A DNA stretch of 8,376 nucleotides from Lactobacillaceae bacterium UBA639 (GCA_002299975.1 DBOT01000031.1:1-8376), one strand, 5' to 3'; counted from the first letter of the stretch, positions 1 through 6,975 are shown. The notes: a model not told the origin generated them from the sequence alone. Numbers and translations are program-made.

Positions 1-165
1 CTTGGCTACGGCCGCTAATTTTTCTTTATCACGGGCAACCACTACTACAATGGCCCCGCGCCGAGCAGCCTCAAACGCCAGGGCCTTACCGATGCCACTG
101 GAACCACCAGTGATCAGCACGACCTCATTTCGTAAGAACCGTAATGCCTTAACACGTCCTAACAT
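1..165 (-). CDS. Short-chain dehydrogenase/reductase (SDR family), N-terminal 55 residues only
   Basis: This is the beginning of an NAD(P)-dependent oxidoreductase; the rest lies beyond the left edge. The visible 55 residues form the first beta-alpha-beta unit of a Rossmann fold. The SDR cofactor motif TGGSSGIG is at residues 19-26 and follows a hydrophobic strand (VVLI). The second strand ends in VVVVARDKEKL, and the Arg there (residue 44) is a feature often linked to NADP(H) preference in classical SDRs. The catalytic Ser-Tyr-Lys residues are not in the window, so substrate and subclass cannot be told. The ATG shares one base with the rnz stop (TAATG), which suggests translational coupling. 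A purine-rich stretch (AAGGGATGG) about 9 bases upstream could serve as ribosome binding site. It is presumably the third gene of the obgE-rnz operon. The family call is confident; the specific function is unknown. Confidence 0.88.
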   Translation of the reverse strand, partial: MLGRVKALRFLRNEVVLITGGSSGIGKALAFEAARRGAIVVVVARDKEKLAAVAK

Positions 166-1115
166 TACTTACCATCCCTTTCCCCTTGCTTTTTAAATGG
201 TATATCGAAAACATCCAAGTCGTTGACGACCCGCGTGGCTGGGAAAAGATTACGAACCTGGTAGGCTAACTGGTAGGCAGCCTTCCCCGCGTACCGTGCC
301 GAAATATGATTGAGTAAGAGCCGCTTGGCACCAGCTTTTTTAGCAATCTCAGCCGCCTGCTTACTGGTCGAATGGTAGTAATTGTGAGCCAGCTTGGCCT
401 CATCCTTGCCAAAAGTACTCTCGTGAACCAGGACATCAGCATTGCGGGCCAGCCAAACAGCGTTCTTGGTTTGCCGGGTATCACCCAAGATAGCAACAAT
501 CCGTCCCGGTTGAGCTTGGCCAATGAAGTCACGGCCATTCAGGACCCGGCCATCATCGAGTTTAACCGTCTTTCCCGCCTTCAACTGGCCATAGACGGGA
601 CCGGACGGCACATTCATTTCCCGGAGCTTGTCAACTTGGAGCTCACCCGGATGATCGTGCTCAACGACCCGGTAACCAAAACAGGTAATCTTATGGTCCA
701 GCCGCTTAGCATAGACCGTGAAGCTATCATCCTTAAAGATCTCGCCTTCATGTTCGATCTCCACAAAGTGTAATGGGTAGCTAAGCCGCGACTCACTAAC
801 CTGAAGAGCGGTCTGAACAAAGCGCTTGATCCCCACCGGACCGTAAATCGTCAATGGCTCGTTGCCACCTTGGAATGACCGCGAACTGAGCAGACCTGGT
901 AGGCCAAAGATGTGATCACCATGCAGGTGGGTGATAAAGATCTTTTCAATCTTCCGTGGCCGAATAGTGGTATAGAGAATCTGATGCTGGGTCGCTTCCC
1001 CAACATCAAACAGCCAAATAGCATTTCGCTCTTCCAACAACCGTAGTGCTACGCTGGAAACGTTCCGCTGTTTGCTGGGTGACCCCGCACCGGTTCCTAA
1101 AAATTCAAGTTGCAT
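165..1115 (-). CDS. rnz: Ribonuclease Z (tRNA 3'-processing endonuclease)
   Basis: RNase Z cuts the 3' trailer from tRNA precursors, chiefly those lacking an encoded CCA, in the cytoplasm. The 316-residue protein has the length of the bacterial short form. It is a metallo-beta-lactamase fold with the zinc signature THLHGDH (His63, His65, Asp67, His68). The further ligands expected for the family are seen at His141, Asp212 (GDTR) and His270 (NHISARY). The segment around residues 150-195, with the Gly/Pro/Lys-rich stretch [15 protein letters not shown], matches the flexible arm (exosite) that grips the tRNA elbow. The ATG at 1115 has AGGA about 9 bases upstream. It starts 29 bases after obgE and ends overlapping the SDR start by one base, so all three are probably co-transcribed. 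Nothing is truncated or missing. Confidence 0.97.
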   Translation of the reverse strand: MQLEFLGTGAGSPSKQRNVSSVALRLLEERNAIWLFDVGEATQHQILYTTIRPRKIEKIFITHLHGDHIFGLPGLLSSRSFQGGNEPLTIYGPVGIKRFVQTALQVSESRLSYPLHFVEIEHEGEIFKDDSFTVYAKRLDHKITCFGYRVVEHDHPGELQVDKLREMNVPSGPVYGQLKAGKTVKLDDGRVLNGRDFIGQAQPGRIVAILGDTRQTKNAVWLARNADVLVHESTFGKDEAKLAHNYYHSTSKQAAEIAKKAGAKRLLLNHISARYAGKAAYQLAYQVRNLFPATRVVNDLDVFDIPFKKQGERDGK

Positions 1116-1144
1116 ACCTTAATTTCCTACCTTCTAATTTAATC

Positions 1145-2458
1145 TTACTGAACGAATTCGAAGACGAACTTCTTAATCCGGACTAAGTCGCCATCCTTAA
1201 TGCCCTTGACCCGCAGCGCATCGTCAACCCCCATTGTCCGTAATTGCCGGGCAAAACGCAGTTGACTCTGTTCGTGAGTCAGGTCAGTCATGTCAAAGAG
1301 CCGCAGCAGCTTAGCACCACCAAGGACCCAGGTACCATCCTCGTCCTTAGTGATGGTGAAGTCTTGCGTTTCCTTTTCTGGCGCCGCAGCCTTGTACTCA
1401 GCAACCAGCTTCTCATCGTGACTCTCACTGTCAAATGCCGGCGTCTTGTCAAGAAGGTCCGCCGTCAATTGCATCAACCGTTGAACCCCTTGGTGGGTAA
1501 CCGCCGAGATTGGGAATACTCGCGGCGTTTGGTCCAACGTCTGGTCGGCTGCCAGTTCCTTCTTAAAGTGCTCCAGGTTTTCAGCGGCGTTTGGCATGTC
1601 CATCTTCGTGGCAACCACGATCTGCGGCCGCTTCAATAATTCCGGATCATAGTTCGCCAGTTCGTGGTTAATCTGCCGGTAACGTTGAATAGCCTGTTCA
1701 GGATCTTCACTGCTCATGTCGACCAGGTGCAGAAGGACCCGGGTCCGCTCAATGTGACGCAGGAACTTCAGCCCAAGACCAACACCCTTAGCAGCCCCCT
1801 CAATCAGGCCAGGCATATCGGCCATGGCAAAGTCCCGGCCATCTGGCAGCATTACCATCCCCAGGTTTGGTACCAGGGTTGTGAACTCATAAGCCGCGAT
1901 CTTTGGCTTAGCCCCCGTAACAACTGACAGCAGGGTCGACTTACCGACTGATGGGAAACCAATCAGACCGACATCAGCTAACATCTTCAGTTCGAGCTCC
2001 AGGTAATGGTCTTCACCCGGTTCACCGTTTTCGGCGATCTCCGGTGCCGGGTTCTTGGCACTGGCAAAGTGGATGTTGCCACGACCACCACGGCCACCGC
2101 GGGCTACCACCAACTCCTGGCCCTTTTCTACCAGATCACCAATGATTTCACCGGTGTCCAGGTCCCGTACCGTGGTTCCCTGCGGTACTGCAATTACAGT
2201 ATCGTCGGCACTAGGACCAGTCATCTGCTTGTTCATCCCGTTGCCACCGTTCTTCGCCTTGAAGATTCGGTGATAACGAAAGTCCATTAAAGTCCGCAAT
2301 CCTTCGTCAACCTTCAGGATGATGCTGCCACCGCGGCCACCATCACCCCCAGCAGGTCCCCCGTTTGGGACGTATTTTTCACGCCGAAAGGCAACCATAC
2401 CGTTGCCACCCTTACCGGCGTGCACCTCGATTTTAATTTGATCTACAAACGTATTCAT
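1145..2458 (-). CDS. obgE: Obg family GTPase (CgtA/ObgE)
   Basis: Obg is an essential GTPase that associates with the large ribosomal subunit, helps its assembly and connects to stringent and stress responses. The 437-residue protein has three parts in order: a glycine-rich Obg fold (residues 1-158, with [14 protein letters not shown] and GGRGGRG runs); the G domain (about 159-335); and a C-terminal OCT domain (about 365-437), which is typical of Firmicutes. GTP motifs are G1 GFPSVGKST (167-175), switch I TTLVPNLG (193-200), G3 DMPGLIEGA (214-222), G4 TKMD (284-287) and G5 SAV (318-320). Thr replaces the usual Asn of NKxD in G4, a change that GTPases commonly tolerate. The ATG at 2458 has GGAG about 9 bases upstream. 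It is the first gene after a good promoter at 2493-2521 and is followed closely by rnz. Confidence 0.98.
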   Translation of the reverse strand: MNTFVDQIKIEVHAGKGGNGMVAFRREKYVPNGGPAGGDGGRGGSIILKVDEGLRTLMDFRYHRIFKAKNGGNGMNKQMTGPSADDTVIAVPQGTTVRDLDTGEIIGDLVEKGQELVVARGGRGGRGNIHFASAKNPAPEIAENGEPGEDHYLELELKMLADVGLIGFPSVGKSTLLSVVTGAKPKIAAYEFTTLVPNLGMVMLPDGRDFAMADMPGLIEGAAKGVGLGLKFLRHIERTRVLLHLVDMSSEDPEQAIQRYRQINHELANYDPELLKRPQIVVATKMDMPNAAENLEHFKKELAADQTLDQTPRVFPISAVTHQGVQRLMQLTADLLDKTPAFDSESHDEKLVAEYKAAAPEKETQDFTITKDEDGTWVLGGAKLLRLFDMTDLTHEQSQLRFARQLRTMGVDDALRVKGIKDGDLVRIKKFVFEFVQ

Positions 2459-2492
2459 GCGATTTGTCTCCGTTCTATCATTATTCCTTATT

Positions 2493-2521
2493 AGTATATT
2501 GGAAAATCAGGGAGGCGTCAA
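2493..2521 (-). promoter_or_regulatory. Sigma-A-type promoter for obgE-rnz-SDR
   Basis: On the minus strand a -35 box TTGACG (2521-2516) and a -10 box TATACT (2498-2493) are separated by exactly 17 bases. Transcription would begin near 2486, giving a leader of about 28 bases that contains the obgE ribosome binding site. The -35 box starts 2 bases after the uvrC stop codon. No hairpin terminator is visible between uvrC and obgE, so readthrough from uvrC may add to this promoter. Confidence 0.75.
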
Positions 2522-2523
2522 AA

Positions 2524-4335
2524 TCAATCGTGACTGCTTCCCTTTGCGACCTTCGCGTTTTTCTGCAGTGAAACCTTAATTAATTGGGCGGTCGGCCGGT
2601 TAATCCCCAGGGCATGGATATCATCTACCGAGGCCTGGGCAATCTTACTGATCGAACCATACTGTTTGAGTAACTTAGTCCGGGTTCGTGGGCCAACCCC
2701 CTTGATCTCGTCTAACCGGGAGCTTAGTGAATGCCGGGTGTGGACCCGCCGGTGGAAGGTAATCGCAAAACGGTGTACCTCGTCTTGAATCCGCTGGACC
2801 AGGTAAAAGCCCTGACTGCGCGGATCCAGGTTGACGTGCTGGTCCTGGTCACCAAAGAGCAGGTCCGCCGTCTTGTGCTTATCGTTCTTGACCATCCCCA
2901 CTACCGGGATATCGAGGCCCAATTCATTTTCGAGGACATCCTTAACGGCATTCATCTGGATATCGCCCCCATCCATGAAGATCATGTCGGGCATTGGTTT
3001 CCCCTCCTTTAGAAGGCGGGAATAACGTCGCCGGATAACCTCCCGGGTGCTGGCGGCTTCGTCAGCGTGGTCGATCACCGTCTGCAACTTGTACTTCCGA
3101 TAGAGCTTCTTGGCGGGTTCTCCGTCGACAAAAACAACCATCGCGCTGACCGGATCCGCTCCCTGAATATGCGAGTGGTCAAAGGCCTCGATCTTGTGGG
3201 CCGGGGGTAGACCCAGGGCATCGGTGATCTCCTTCATTGCCCCAGTAGTCTTGCTCTGGTCCATCTCCAGCAGACGGAACTTTTCATCAAGGGTCAACCG
3301 GGCGTTTTCAGCAGCCATGTCCATCAGGTCACGCTTTTCACCCCGCTCTGGTGTCCGGACCGGAACACCCAGGATCTCACTGATTTCCTTATTGGGCAAG
3401 CCCGCCGGCAGGAGGATCTCCCGCGGCAGGATATTGTTCCGGCGGTTGTAGAACTGGAGGATGAAACTGGTCATTTCCTCGACTGCGGTGTCCACAATTG
3501 GGAAGAGCCGCTTCTCTCGCTTCATCAACCGGGCCTGGCGAATGAAGAAGACCTGGATCGACAGCCAGCCCTTGTCCATGTAGAAGTTGAAGAGGTCCCG
3601 TGGTGTCTTATCATTGGAGATGATCTTCTGCTTTTCGACCGTCACTTCAATGTAGTGGAGCTGGTCACGAATCTCCGCCGCCCGCTCGTATTCAAGAGCC
3701 GCAGCGGCCTTCTCCATCCGGGCCGTCGGCTGCTTCTTCACCGCTGCCGTATTACCGTTCAGGAAGGACTTGATCCGCCGAATCTGCTTATCATATTCCT
3801 CTTGTGGCACCTTTTTGAAGCAGGCCCCCAGGCACTGGCCCATGTGGTAGTAGAGGCAGGGACGGCCTTGAAAACCATGGCACCGCCGCAGCGGGTAGAC
3901 CTTCTGAATAAAGTGCAGGGTTTCCTCCGCCGCATAGACGTTCGGATAAGGACCAAAGTAGTAGGCCCCGTCCTTCTTGACCTTCCCGGTAATTTCCGTC
4001 TGGGGATCCCGTTCGTTGGTAATCTTAATGTAGGGGTAACCCGTCCCCCGCTTCAGCTTGATGTTGAAATAGGGCTGGTGCTTTTGAATTAGGGTAATTT
4101 CGAGCAGAAACGATTCCTTGTTAGTCGACGTAATAATCGTTTCAAAATCGGCCACTTCAGAAACCATCTTGGCCACCTTCCCCGTGTGGCTGCTCTTAAA
4201 GTACGAGCGCACCCGGTTCTTCAGGTTCTTGGCCTTCCCGACGTAGATGATCTGGCCATTGATATTCTTCATTAGGTAGCAGCCGGGCTTATCCGGCAGC
4301 AATGCTAGTTTATGTTCAAGGTATTCACTTGCCAT
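2524..4335 (-). CDS. uvrC: Excinuclease ABC subunit C
   Basis: UvrC makes both incisions in nucleotide-excision repair after UvrA and UvrB have located the lesion. Domains of the 603-residue protein in order: an N-terminal GIY-YIG nuclease (about 15-95, with GCYLM, IIYVGKAKNLKNRV, and a Glu near residue 79) for the 3' cut; four cysteines spaced CX7CX7CX3C (about 152-172), which fit the iron-sulphur cluster reported for UvrC; a UVR helical segment (about 200-235, MEKAAAALEYERAAEIRDQL) that contacts UvrB; the RNase H-like nuclease (about 380-530, with EAFDHSHIQG and FMDGGDIQ carrying acidic residues) for the 5' cut; and C-terminal helix-hairpin-helix motifs (EIKGVGPRTRTKLL, and about 570-590). 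Two ATGs lie in tandem at 4338 and 4335. I chose 4335 because GGAGG is 6 bases away, versus only 3 for the first. It is divergent from the small plus-strand gene. Confidence 0.97.
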   Translation of the reverse strand: MASEYLEHKLALLPDKPGCYLMKNINGQIIYVGKAKNLKNRVRSYFKSSHTGKVAKMVSEVADFETIITSTNKESFLLEITLIQKHQPYFNIKLKRGTGYPYIKITNERDPQTEITGKVKKDGAYYFGPYPNVYAAEETLHFIQKVYPLRRCHGFQGRPCLYYHMGQCLGACFKKVPQEEYDKQIRRIKSFLNGNTAAVKKQPTARMEKAAAALEYERAAEIRDQLHYIEVTVEKQKIISNDKTPRDLFNFYMDKGWLSIQVFFIRQARLMKREKRLFPIVDTAVEEMTSFILQFYNRRNNILPREILLPAGLPNKEISEILGVPVRTPERGEKRDLMDMAAENARLTLDEKFRLLEMDQSKTTGAMKEITDALGLPPAHKIEAFDHSHIQGADPVSAMVVFVDGEPAKKLYRKYKLQTVIDHADEAASTREVIRRRYSRLLKEGKPMPDMIFMDGGDIQMNAVKDVLENELGLDIPVVGMVKNDKHKTADLLFGDQDQHVNLDPRSQGFYLVQRIQDEVHRFAITFHRRVHTRHSLSSRLDEIKGVGPRTRTKLLKQYGSISKIAQASVDDIHALGINRPTAQLIKVSLQKNAKVAKGSSHD

Positions 4336-4340
4336 CATAA

Positions 4341-4346
4341 CCCTCC
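4341..4346 (-). promoter_or_regulatory. uvrC ribosome binding site, decides between two tandem ATGs
   Basis: GGAGGG on the minus strand precedes two adjacent in-frame ATG codons. Counted from GGAGG, the spacing is 3 bases to the first (4338) and 6 bases to the second (4335). The second spacing is nearer the usual optimum, so translation more likely starts with Met-Ala-Ser than with Met-Met-Ala. Confidence 0.7.
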
Positions 4347-4367
4347 GATCGACTTGCTAATCATAAT

Positions 4368-4397
4368 ATTATAAATTAGAATCCTGCTAAAAGGCAA
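4368..4397 (-). promoter_or_regulatory. Probable uvrC promoter
   Basis: A perfect -10 box TATAAT (4373-4368, minus strand) is preceded after 18 bases by TTGCCT (4397-4392) as a fair -35 box. The start point would be near 4361, leaving a leader of about 25 bases with the GGAGGG site. No LexA-type or DinR-type palindrome was recognised nearby. Confidence 0.6.
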
Positions 4398-4416
4398 AGA
4401 AAGTGCTAGTATCTTC

Positions 4417-4446
4417 TTGGACAACCTGTTCGGTTTATGCTAGCAT
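4417..4446 (+). promoter_or_regulatory. Tentative promoter of the small lysine-rich gene
   Basis: TTGGAC (4417-4422) is followed after 18 bases by TAGCAT (4441-4446) on the plus strand, upstream of the ribosome binding site at 4461-4466. The -10 box is poor. An overlapping option is TATGCT at 4436-4441, but it lacks a well-placed -35 box. The -10 area is the perfect 10-base palindrome ATGCTAGCAT (4437-4446), which could also be a protein-binding site. The placement is uncertain. Confidence 0.3.
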
Positions 4447-4477
4447 TTTGATAAACGATAAAGGAGCGATCAATAAA

Positions 4478-4618
4478 ATGGGACTTGTAACACGCCGTAG
4501 TCAGCAACTCGACAAGCTCTTCGACCAGTTTGCTGTTGACCCTAAGATCAAGCCGCTGAAGAAGAAGCCAGCTGACGAAAAGACAGATAAAAAGGAAAAA
4601 GAAGATAAGAAGAAGTAG
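4478..4618 (+). CDS. Small lysine-rich hypothetical protein (46 aa)
   Basis: This gene encodes a 46-residue protein of unknown function. It is the only plus-strand gene in the window. The start ATG at 4478 is supported by AAGGAG ending about 11 bases upstream. An in-frame ATG at 4403 would add 25 residues but lies within the promoter region and has no good binding site. The N-terminal 22 residues (MGLVTRRSQQLDKLFDQFAVDP) look like a short amphipathic helix. The rest is a highly charged, probably disordered tail of Lys, Asp and Glu ending in KKEKEDKKK; 13 of 46 residues are lysine. There is no signal peptide, membrane segment or cysteine. It has its own upstream region and a strong hairpin terminator 26 bases after the stop, which argues that it is really expressed. 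It resembles short conserved hypothetical proteins I associate with lactobacilli and streptococci, but I cannot confirm a family from memory. Confidence 0.75.
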   Translation: MGLVTRRSQQLDKLFDQFAVDPKIKPLKKKPADEKTDKKEKEDKKK

Positions 4619-4644
4619 GTTGGCAACCGCCAAACTACTAGTAC

Positions 4645-4698
4645 AAAAGCGACTCCTGATGTCCAATTTGATGAACATCAGGAGTCGCTTTATTTTTT
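4645..4698 (+). terminator. Rho-independent terminator between convergent genes, possibly bidirectional
   Basis: A perfect 17-bp stem is formed by 4646-4662 and 4675-4691 (arms contain GCGACTCCTGATG and its complement) around a 12-base loop. On the plus strand it is followed by TATTTTTTAT, a good U-tail for the small gene. On the minus strand the stem is followed by a run of only four Ts before GTAC, so it is a weaker terminator for the clpX-ysxC-MazG-like transcript. That transcript's last gene ends at 4743, and no other terminator for it was found. Confidence 0.9.
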
Positions 4699-4742
4699 AT
4701 GTGGGTTCGCTAACTGATTGGCGAATGCCCGGTTTAATAATC

Positions 4743-5042
4743 TTATTGTTGCTTCTTGAAACCAGTCGGGTAACGCCGATTCAATTCATCAATGTTGGCC
4801 TTGGCAACCTCATCAAAAGGAATGTCGGCCCATTCCGCAATCTGCGACAGGTACCATAACACGTCCCCCATCTCATGAATCAACTCCTGCCGATCCAGCT
4901 TCTTGCTCCGGAAGGTATAATTCTTTACAAGGTCAACCACTTGACCGGCCTCACCAGCTAGCCCGAGGGCACAATTGGTTAAAACCTGCTCGTTGCCGTA
5001 GAGGGTCCGCTTGGCTGCCTTTTGGTAATCATTAAACTCCAC
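4743..5042 (-). CDS. MazG-like nucleotide pyrophosphohydrolase-family protein
   Basis: This 99-residue all-alpha protein belongs to the MazG-like group, whose members hydrolyse (d)NTPs to monophosphates and pyrophosphate and are thought to clear unwanted nucleotides. The family signature is GLAGEAGQVVDLVKN (27-41) followed by HEMGDVLWYLSQIAEWADI (56-74). It gives the first Glu pair as E31xxQ34 and the second as E57xxD60. Residue 34 is normally Glu, so one metal ligand appears changed. The C-terminal NIDELNRRYPTGF is also typical of the family. The start is GTG at 5042, directly after the ysxC TAA stop and in the same frame. No other start fits, and GGGG lies about 9 bases upstream, so translation probably depends on termination and restart by ribosomes leaving ysxC. 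Family assignment is good; activity and substrate are unproven. Confidence 0.88.
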   Translation of the reverse strand: MEFNDYQKAAKRTLYGNEQVLTNCALGLAGEAGQVVDLVKNYTFRSKKLDRQELIHEMGDVLWYLSQIAEWADIPFDEVAKANIDELNRRYPTGFKKQQ

Positions 5043-5633
5043 TTAATTCATCCCCGTCTGCTTTTCAATCCATTGCCATACTTGGTCCTTACCATGCTTG
5101 TTTACCGCTGAGAAGAGAATCAGTGGCGCATCAGCTGTCATTCCTAGACGCTTGCGAATCTGACTCTCCTGCCGGTTCCAAACATTGGACTTAACCTTGT
5201 CACACTTGGTCCCAACCACGAGCGTTGGAATATTGTAGTAGGCCAGCCACTCATACATGGACACGTCATCCGCCGTTGGGACATGACGGGCATCAACCAG
5301 TTGGATTACCCCACGCAGCTGTTCACGTTGAGTGAGGTAGTGCTCAATCATCTGACCGAAGCGTTCCCGTTCCTTCTTGGAAACCTTCGCGTAGCCGTAA
5401 CCCGGCACGTCAACAAAGTAGAGCTGGTCCTCCACGTCATAGAAGTTCAGGGTTTGGGTCTTCCCTGGTTGGCTGGACGTGTGGGCAAAGTTACGCCGGT
5501 TAATCAGGACATTGGTCAGCGAGGACTTACCGACGTTGGAGCGTCCCACAAGGGCAATCTCTGGATAATCGGTCTTTGGGTACTGATCCTCTGCCACCGC
5601 ACTGATGGTCAGGTTTACATTGTGAACTTCCAT
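5043..5633 (-). CDS. ysxC: Ribosome biogenesis GTP-binding protein YsxC/YihA (EngB)
   Basis: YsxC is an essential small GTPase that acts late in assembly of the 50S ribosomal subunit. From the start chosen here it has 196 residues, the normal family length. GTP motifs are G1 GRSNVGKS (30-37), the switch I region SSQPGKTQTLNFY, G3 DVPGYGYAKVSK (from 75), G4 TKCD (142-145) and G5 SAV (175-177). An upstream in-frame ATG at 5654 would add seven residues (MQSEGSA) and overlap clpX. I prefer ATG 5633 because GAGGG lies 7 bases before it and because family members begin close to this point. It starts 10 bases after clpX and is followed with no gap by the MazG-like gene. In Bacillus subtilis the lon genes lie between clpX and ysxC; here they are absent, so the two are direct neighbours. 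Confidence 0.96.
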   Translation of the reverse strand: MEVHNVNLTISAVAEDQYPKTDYPEIALVGRSNVGKSSLTNVLINRRNFAHTSSQPGKTQTLNFYDVEDQLYFVDVPGYGYAKVSKKERERFGQMIEHYLTQREQLRGVIQLVDARHVPTADDVSMYEWLAYYNIPTLVVGTKCDKVKSNVWNRQESQIRKRLGMTADAPLILFSAVNKHGKDQVWQWIEKQTGMN

Positions 5634-5640
5634 CGCTGAA

Positions 5641-5645
5641 CCCTC
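5641..5645 (-). promoter_or_regulatory. ysxC ribosome binding site overlapping the clpX stop
   Basis: GAGGG on the minus strand includes the last two bases of the clpX TGA stop and stands 7 bases before ATG 5633. The alternative ATG at 5654 has only AAGG two bases away, which is too close. This favours the shorter YsxC and suggests coupling of its translation to the end of clpX. Confidence 0.7.
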
Positions 5646-6897
5646 ACTTTGCATCCTTAGCTGACTTCATCACATAGCGCGGTTCCTTGTGGTTAGTAAC
5701 ACAACGCTTATCGATGACGACTTCCGCAACATCTTTCCGACTTGGCAGCTCGAACATGACGTCTCGCATAACCCCTTCAATGATGGAACGGAGTCCACGA
5801 GCACCGGTATTCCGAGCAATCGCCTGTTGGGCCATTGCCTGCAGGGCACCATCAGTAAAGGTCAGCTTACTACCATCAAGTCGAATCAACTCCTGGTATT
5901 GCTTAACCAGCGCATTCTTTGGTTCCGTCAAGATCCGAACCAGATCATGCTCATCCAGCTTCTCTAAAGCCGTCATGACTGGCAGCCGACCGATAAATTC
6001 AGGAATCAGCCCGAATTTAAGCAGGTCCTCAGGGATAACGTGCTGGAGGATGTTCTTCTCGGTAACGTTACCAGCTTCACTGGAGTCGGTACCGAAACCG
6101 ATCGTCTTTTCACCCAGCCGTTCCTTGACAATCGTTTCAATGCCATCGAAGGCCCCACCAACGATGAACAGGATATTCTTCGTGTCCACCTGGATAAATT
6201 CCTGTTGGGGGTGCTTTCGACCACCCTGCGGCGGCACGTTGGCAATCGTTCCTTCAAGGATCTTCAAAAGCGCCTGTTGAACCCCTTCACCAGACACATC
6301 ACGGGTGATAGAAACATTCTCACTCTTCTTGGCGATCTTATCGATTTCGTCAATGTAGATGATCCCCTTCTCAGCCCGCTCAACATCAAAGTTAGCCGCC
6401 TGGAGGAGCTTCAGGATAATATTTTCAACGTCTTCACCAACGTACCCGGCTTCAGTCAGGGTCGTCGCGTCGGCAATGGCAAATGGCACATTTAAGATCC
6501 GGGCCAGTGACTGGGCAAGGTAGGTCTTCCCAGAACCGGTTGGCCCGATCACCGCAATGTTACTCTTCTGCAGTTCGGTGTCGTTGTTATCGCCATCCAT
6601 CATGGCATTAACCCGCTTGTAGTGGTTGTAAACTGCCACCGCCAACGTCTTCTTAGCATCGCTCTGACCGATGACATAATCATCCAACTGCTTAACAATC
6701 TCTTCTGGTGTTGGGACCCGGAAGTCAGTATCAGTCTGGTCCTCTGCCAGTTCTTGGTCAATGATCTCCTTGCAGAGGTCAACACATTCATTACAAATGT
6801 ATACGCCGGGACCGGCAACAATCTTCTTTACTTCGTTTTGTGATTTACCACAAAATGAACAGTGAACTGAGTCCATTCCACTGGTATCTTCAAACAT
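5644..6897 (-). CDS. clpX: ATP-dependent Clp protease ATP-binding subunit ClpX
   Basis: ClpX is the hexameric AAA+ unfoldase that recognises tagged or damaged proteins and threads them into the ClpP protease. The 417-residue protein is full length. Its N-terminal zinc-binding domain has CSFC (13-16) and CNEC (35-38). The AAA+ module has Walker A GPTGSGKT (118-125), the pore loop GYVG (151-154), Walker B IIYIDEID (179-186), the RKH loop (227-229), the ClpP-docking IGF loop (266-268), the arginine-finger region PEFIGRLP (299-306) and sensor 2 GARGLR (365-370). The ATG at 6897 has a consensus AGGAGG 7 bases upstream, pointing to strong translation. It is the first gene of the clpX-ysxC-MazG-like group, with its own promoter after the tig terminator. 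No CIRCE element or complete CtsR box was seen before it. Confidence 0.99.
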   Translation of the reverse strand: MFEDTSGMDSVHCSFCGKSQNEVKKIVAGPGVYICNECVDLCKEIIDQELAEDQTDTDFRVPTPEEIVKQLDDYVIGQSDAKKTLAVAVYNHYKRVNAMMDGDNNDTELQKSNIAVIGPTGSGKTYLAQSLARILNVPFAIADATTLTEAGYVGEDVENIILKLLQAANFDVERAEKGIIYIDEIDKIAKKSENVSITRDVSGEGVQQALLKILEGTIANVPPQGGRKHPQQEFIQVDTKNILFIVGGAFDGIETIVKERLGEKTIGFGTDSSEAGNVTEKNILQHVIPEDLLKFGLIPEFIGRLPVMTALEKLDEHDLVRILTEPKNALVKQYQELIRLDGSKLTFTDGALQAMAQQAIARNTGARGLRSIIEGVMRDVMFELPSRKDVAEVVIDKRCVTNHKEPRYVMKSAKDAK

Positions 6898-6926
6898 TAG
6901 GAAACCTCCTCTAAAGTTCTGAAATA

Positions 6927-6935
6927 ATCATAACA
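6927..6935 (-). promoter_or_regulatory. Candidate extended -10 promoter of the clpX operon
   Basis: The minus strand reads TGTTATGAT, a TGn extension in front of TATGAT (6932-6927). No good -35 hexamer sits 16-18 bases further up, which is common for extended -10 promoters. Transcription would start near 6920, giving a leader of about 23 bases with the AGGAGG site. Because a terminator ends tig just upstream, a promoter is needed here. Confidence 0.55.
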
Positions 6936-6938
6936 AAA

Positions 6939-6975
6939 TTAGTCTGCAATTTCGAACAAAGTGGTTCCAGACTAA
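6939..6975 (-). repeat. 8-bp inverted repeat at the clpX promoter
   Basis: TTAGTCTG (6939-6946, plus strand) and CAGACTAA (6968-6975) are exact reverse complements 21 bases apart. Inside them, GAAC/GTTC can make a further 4-bp nested stem. The dyad centre is about 37 bases before the inferred clpX start point, and the outer arm touches the U-tail of the tig terminator. It may be a regulator site, an RNA hairpin or chance. Confidence 0.5.

Noticed and set aside
1604..1609. Thr instead of Asn in the obgE G4 motif (TKMD)
   Set aside because: TKxD is a common tolerated form in bacterial GTPases, YsxC here also has TKCD, and the rest of the G domain is intact.
4403..4477. Longer version of the small gene beginning at ATG 4403
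   Set aside because: The extra 25 residues would be encoded by the promoter region, no Shine-Dalgarno precedes 4403, while AAGGAG precedes the ATG at 4478.
4406..4678. Minus-strand reading frame of 90 codons opposite the small lysine-rich gene, with a hydrophobic Leu/Phe-rich run
   Set aside because: The hydrophobic run is the antisense of AAA/AAG/GAA-rich codons, the frame crosses the terminator hairpin, and no ribosome binding site precedes it.
4704..4735. Short inverted repeat TTCGC/GCGAA downstream of the MazG-like gene as a second terminator
   Set aside because: Only 5 bp of stem with a 10-base loop and no T-tract directly after it on the minus strand.
5687..6280. Plus-strand open frames inside clpX (up to 197 codons)
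   Set aside because: Antisense shadows of the conserved AAA+ module; no start signals or recognisable domain.
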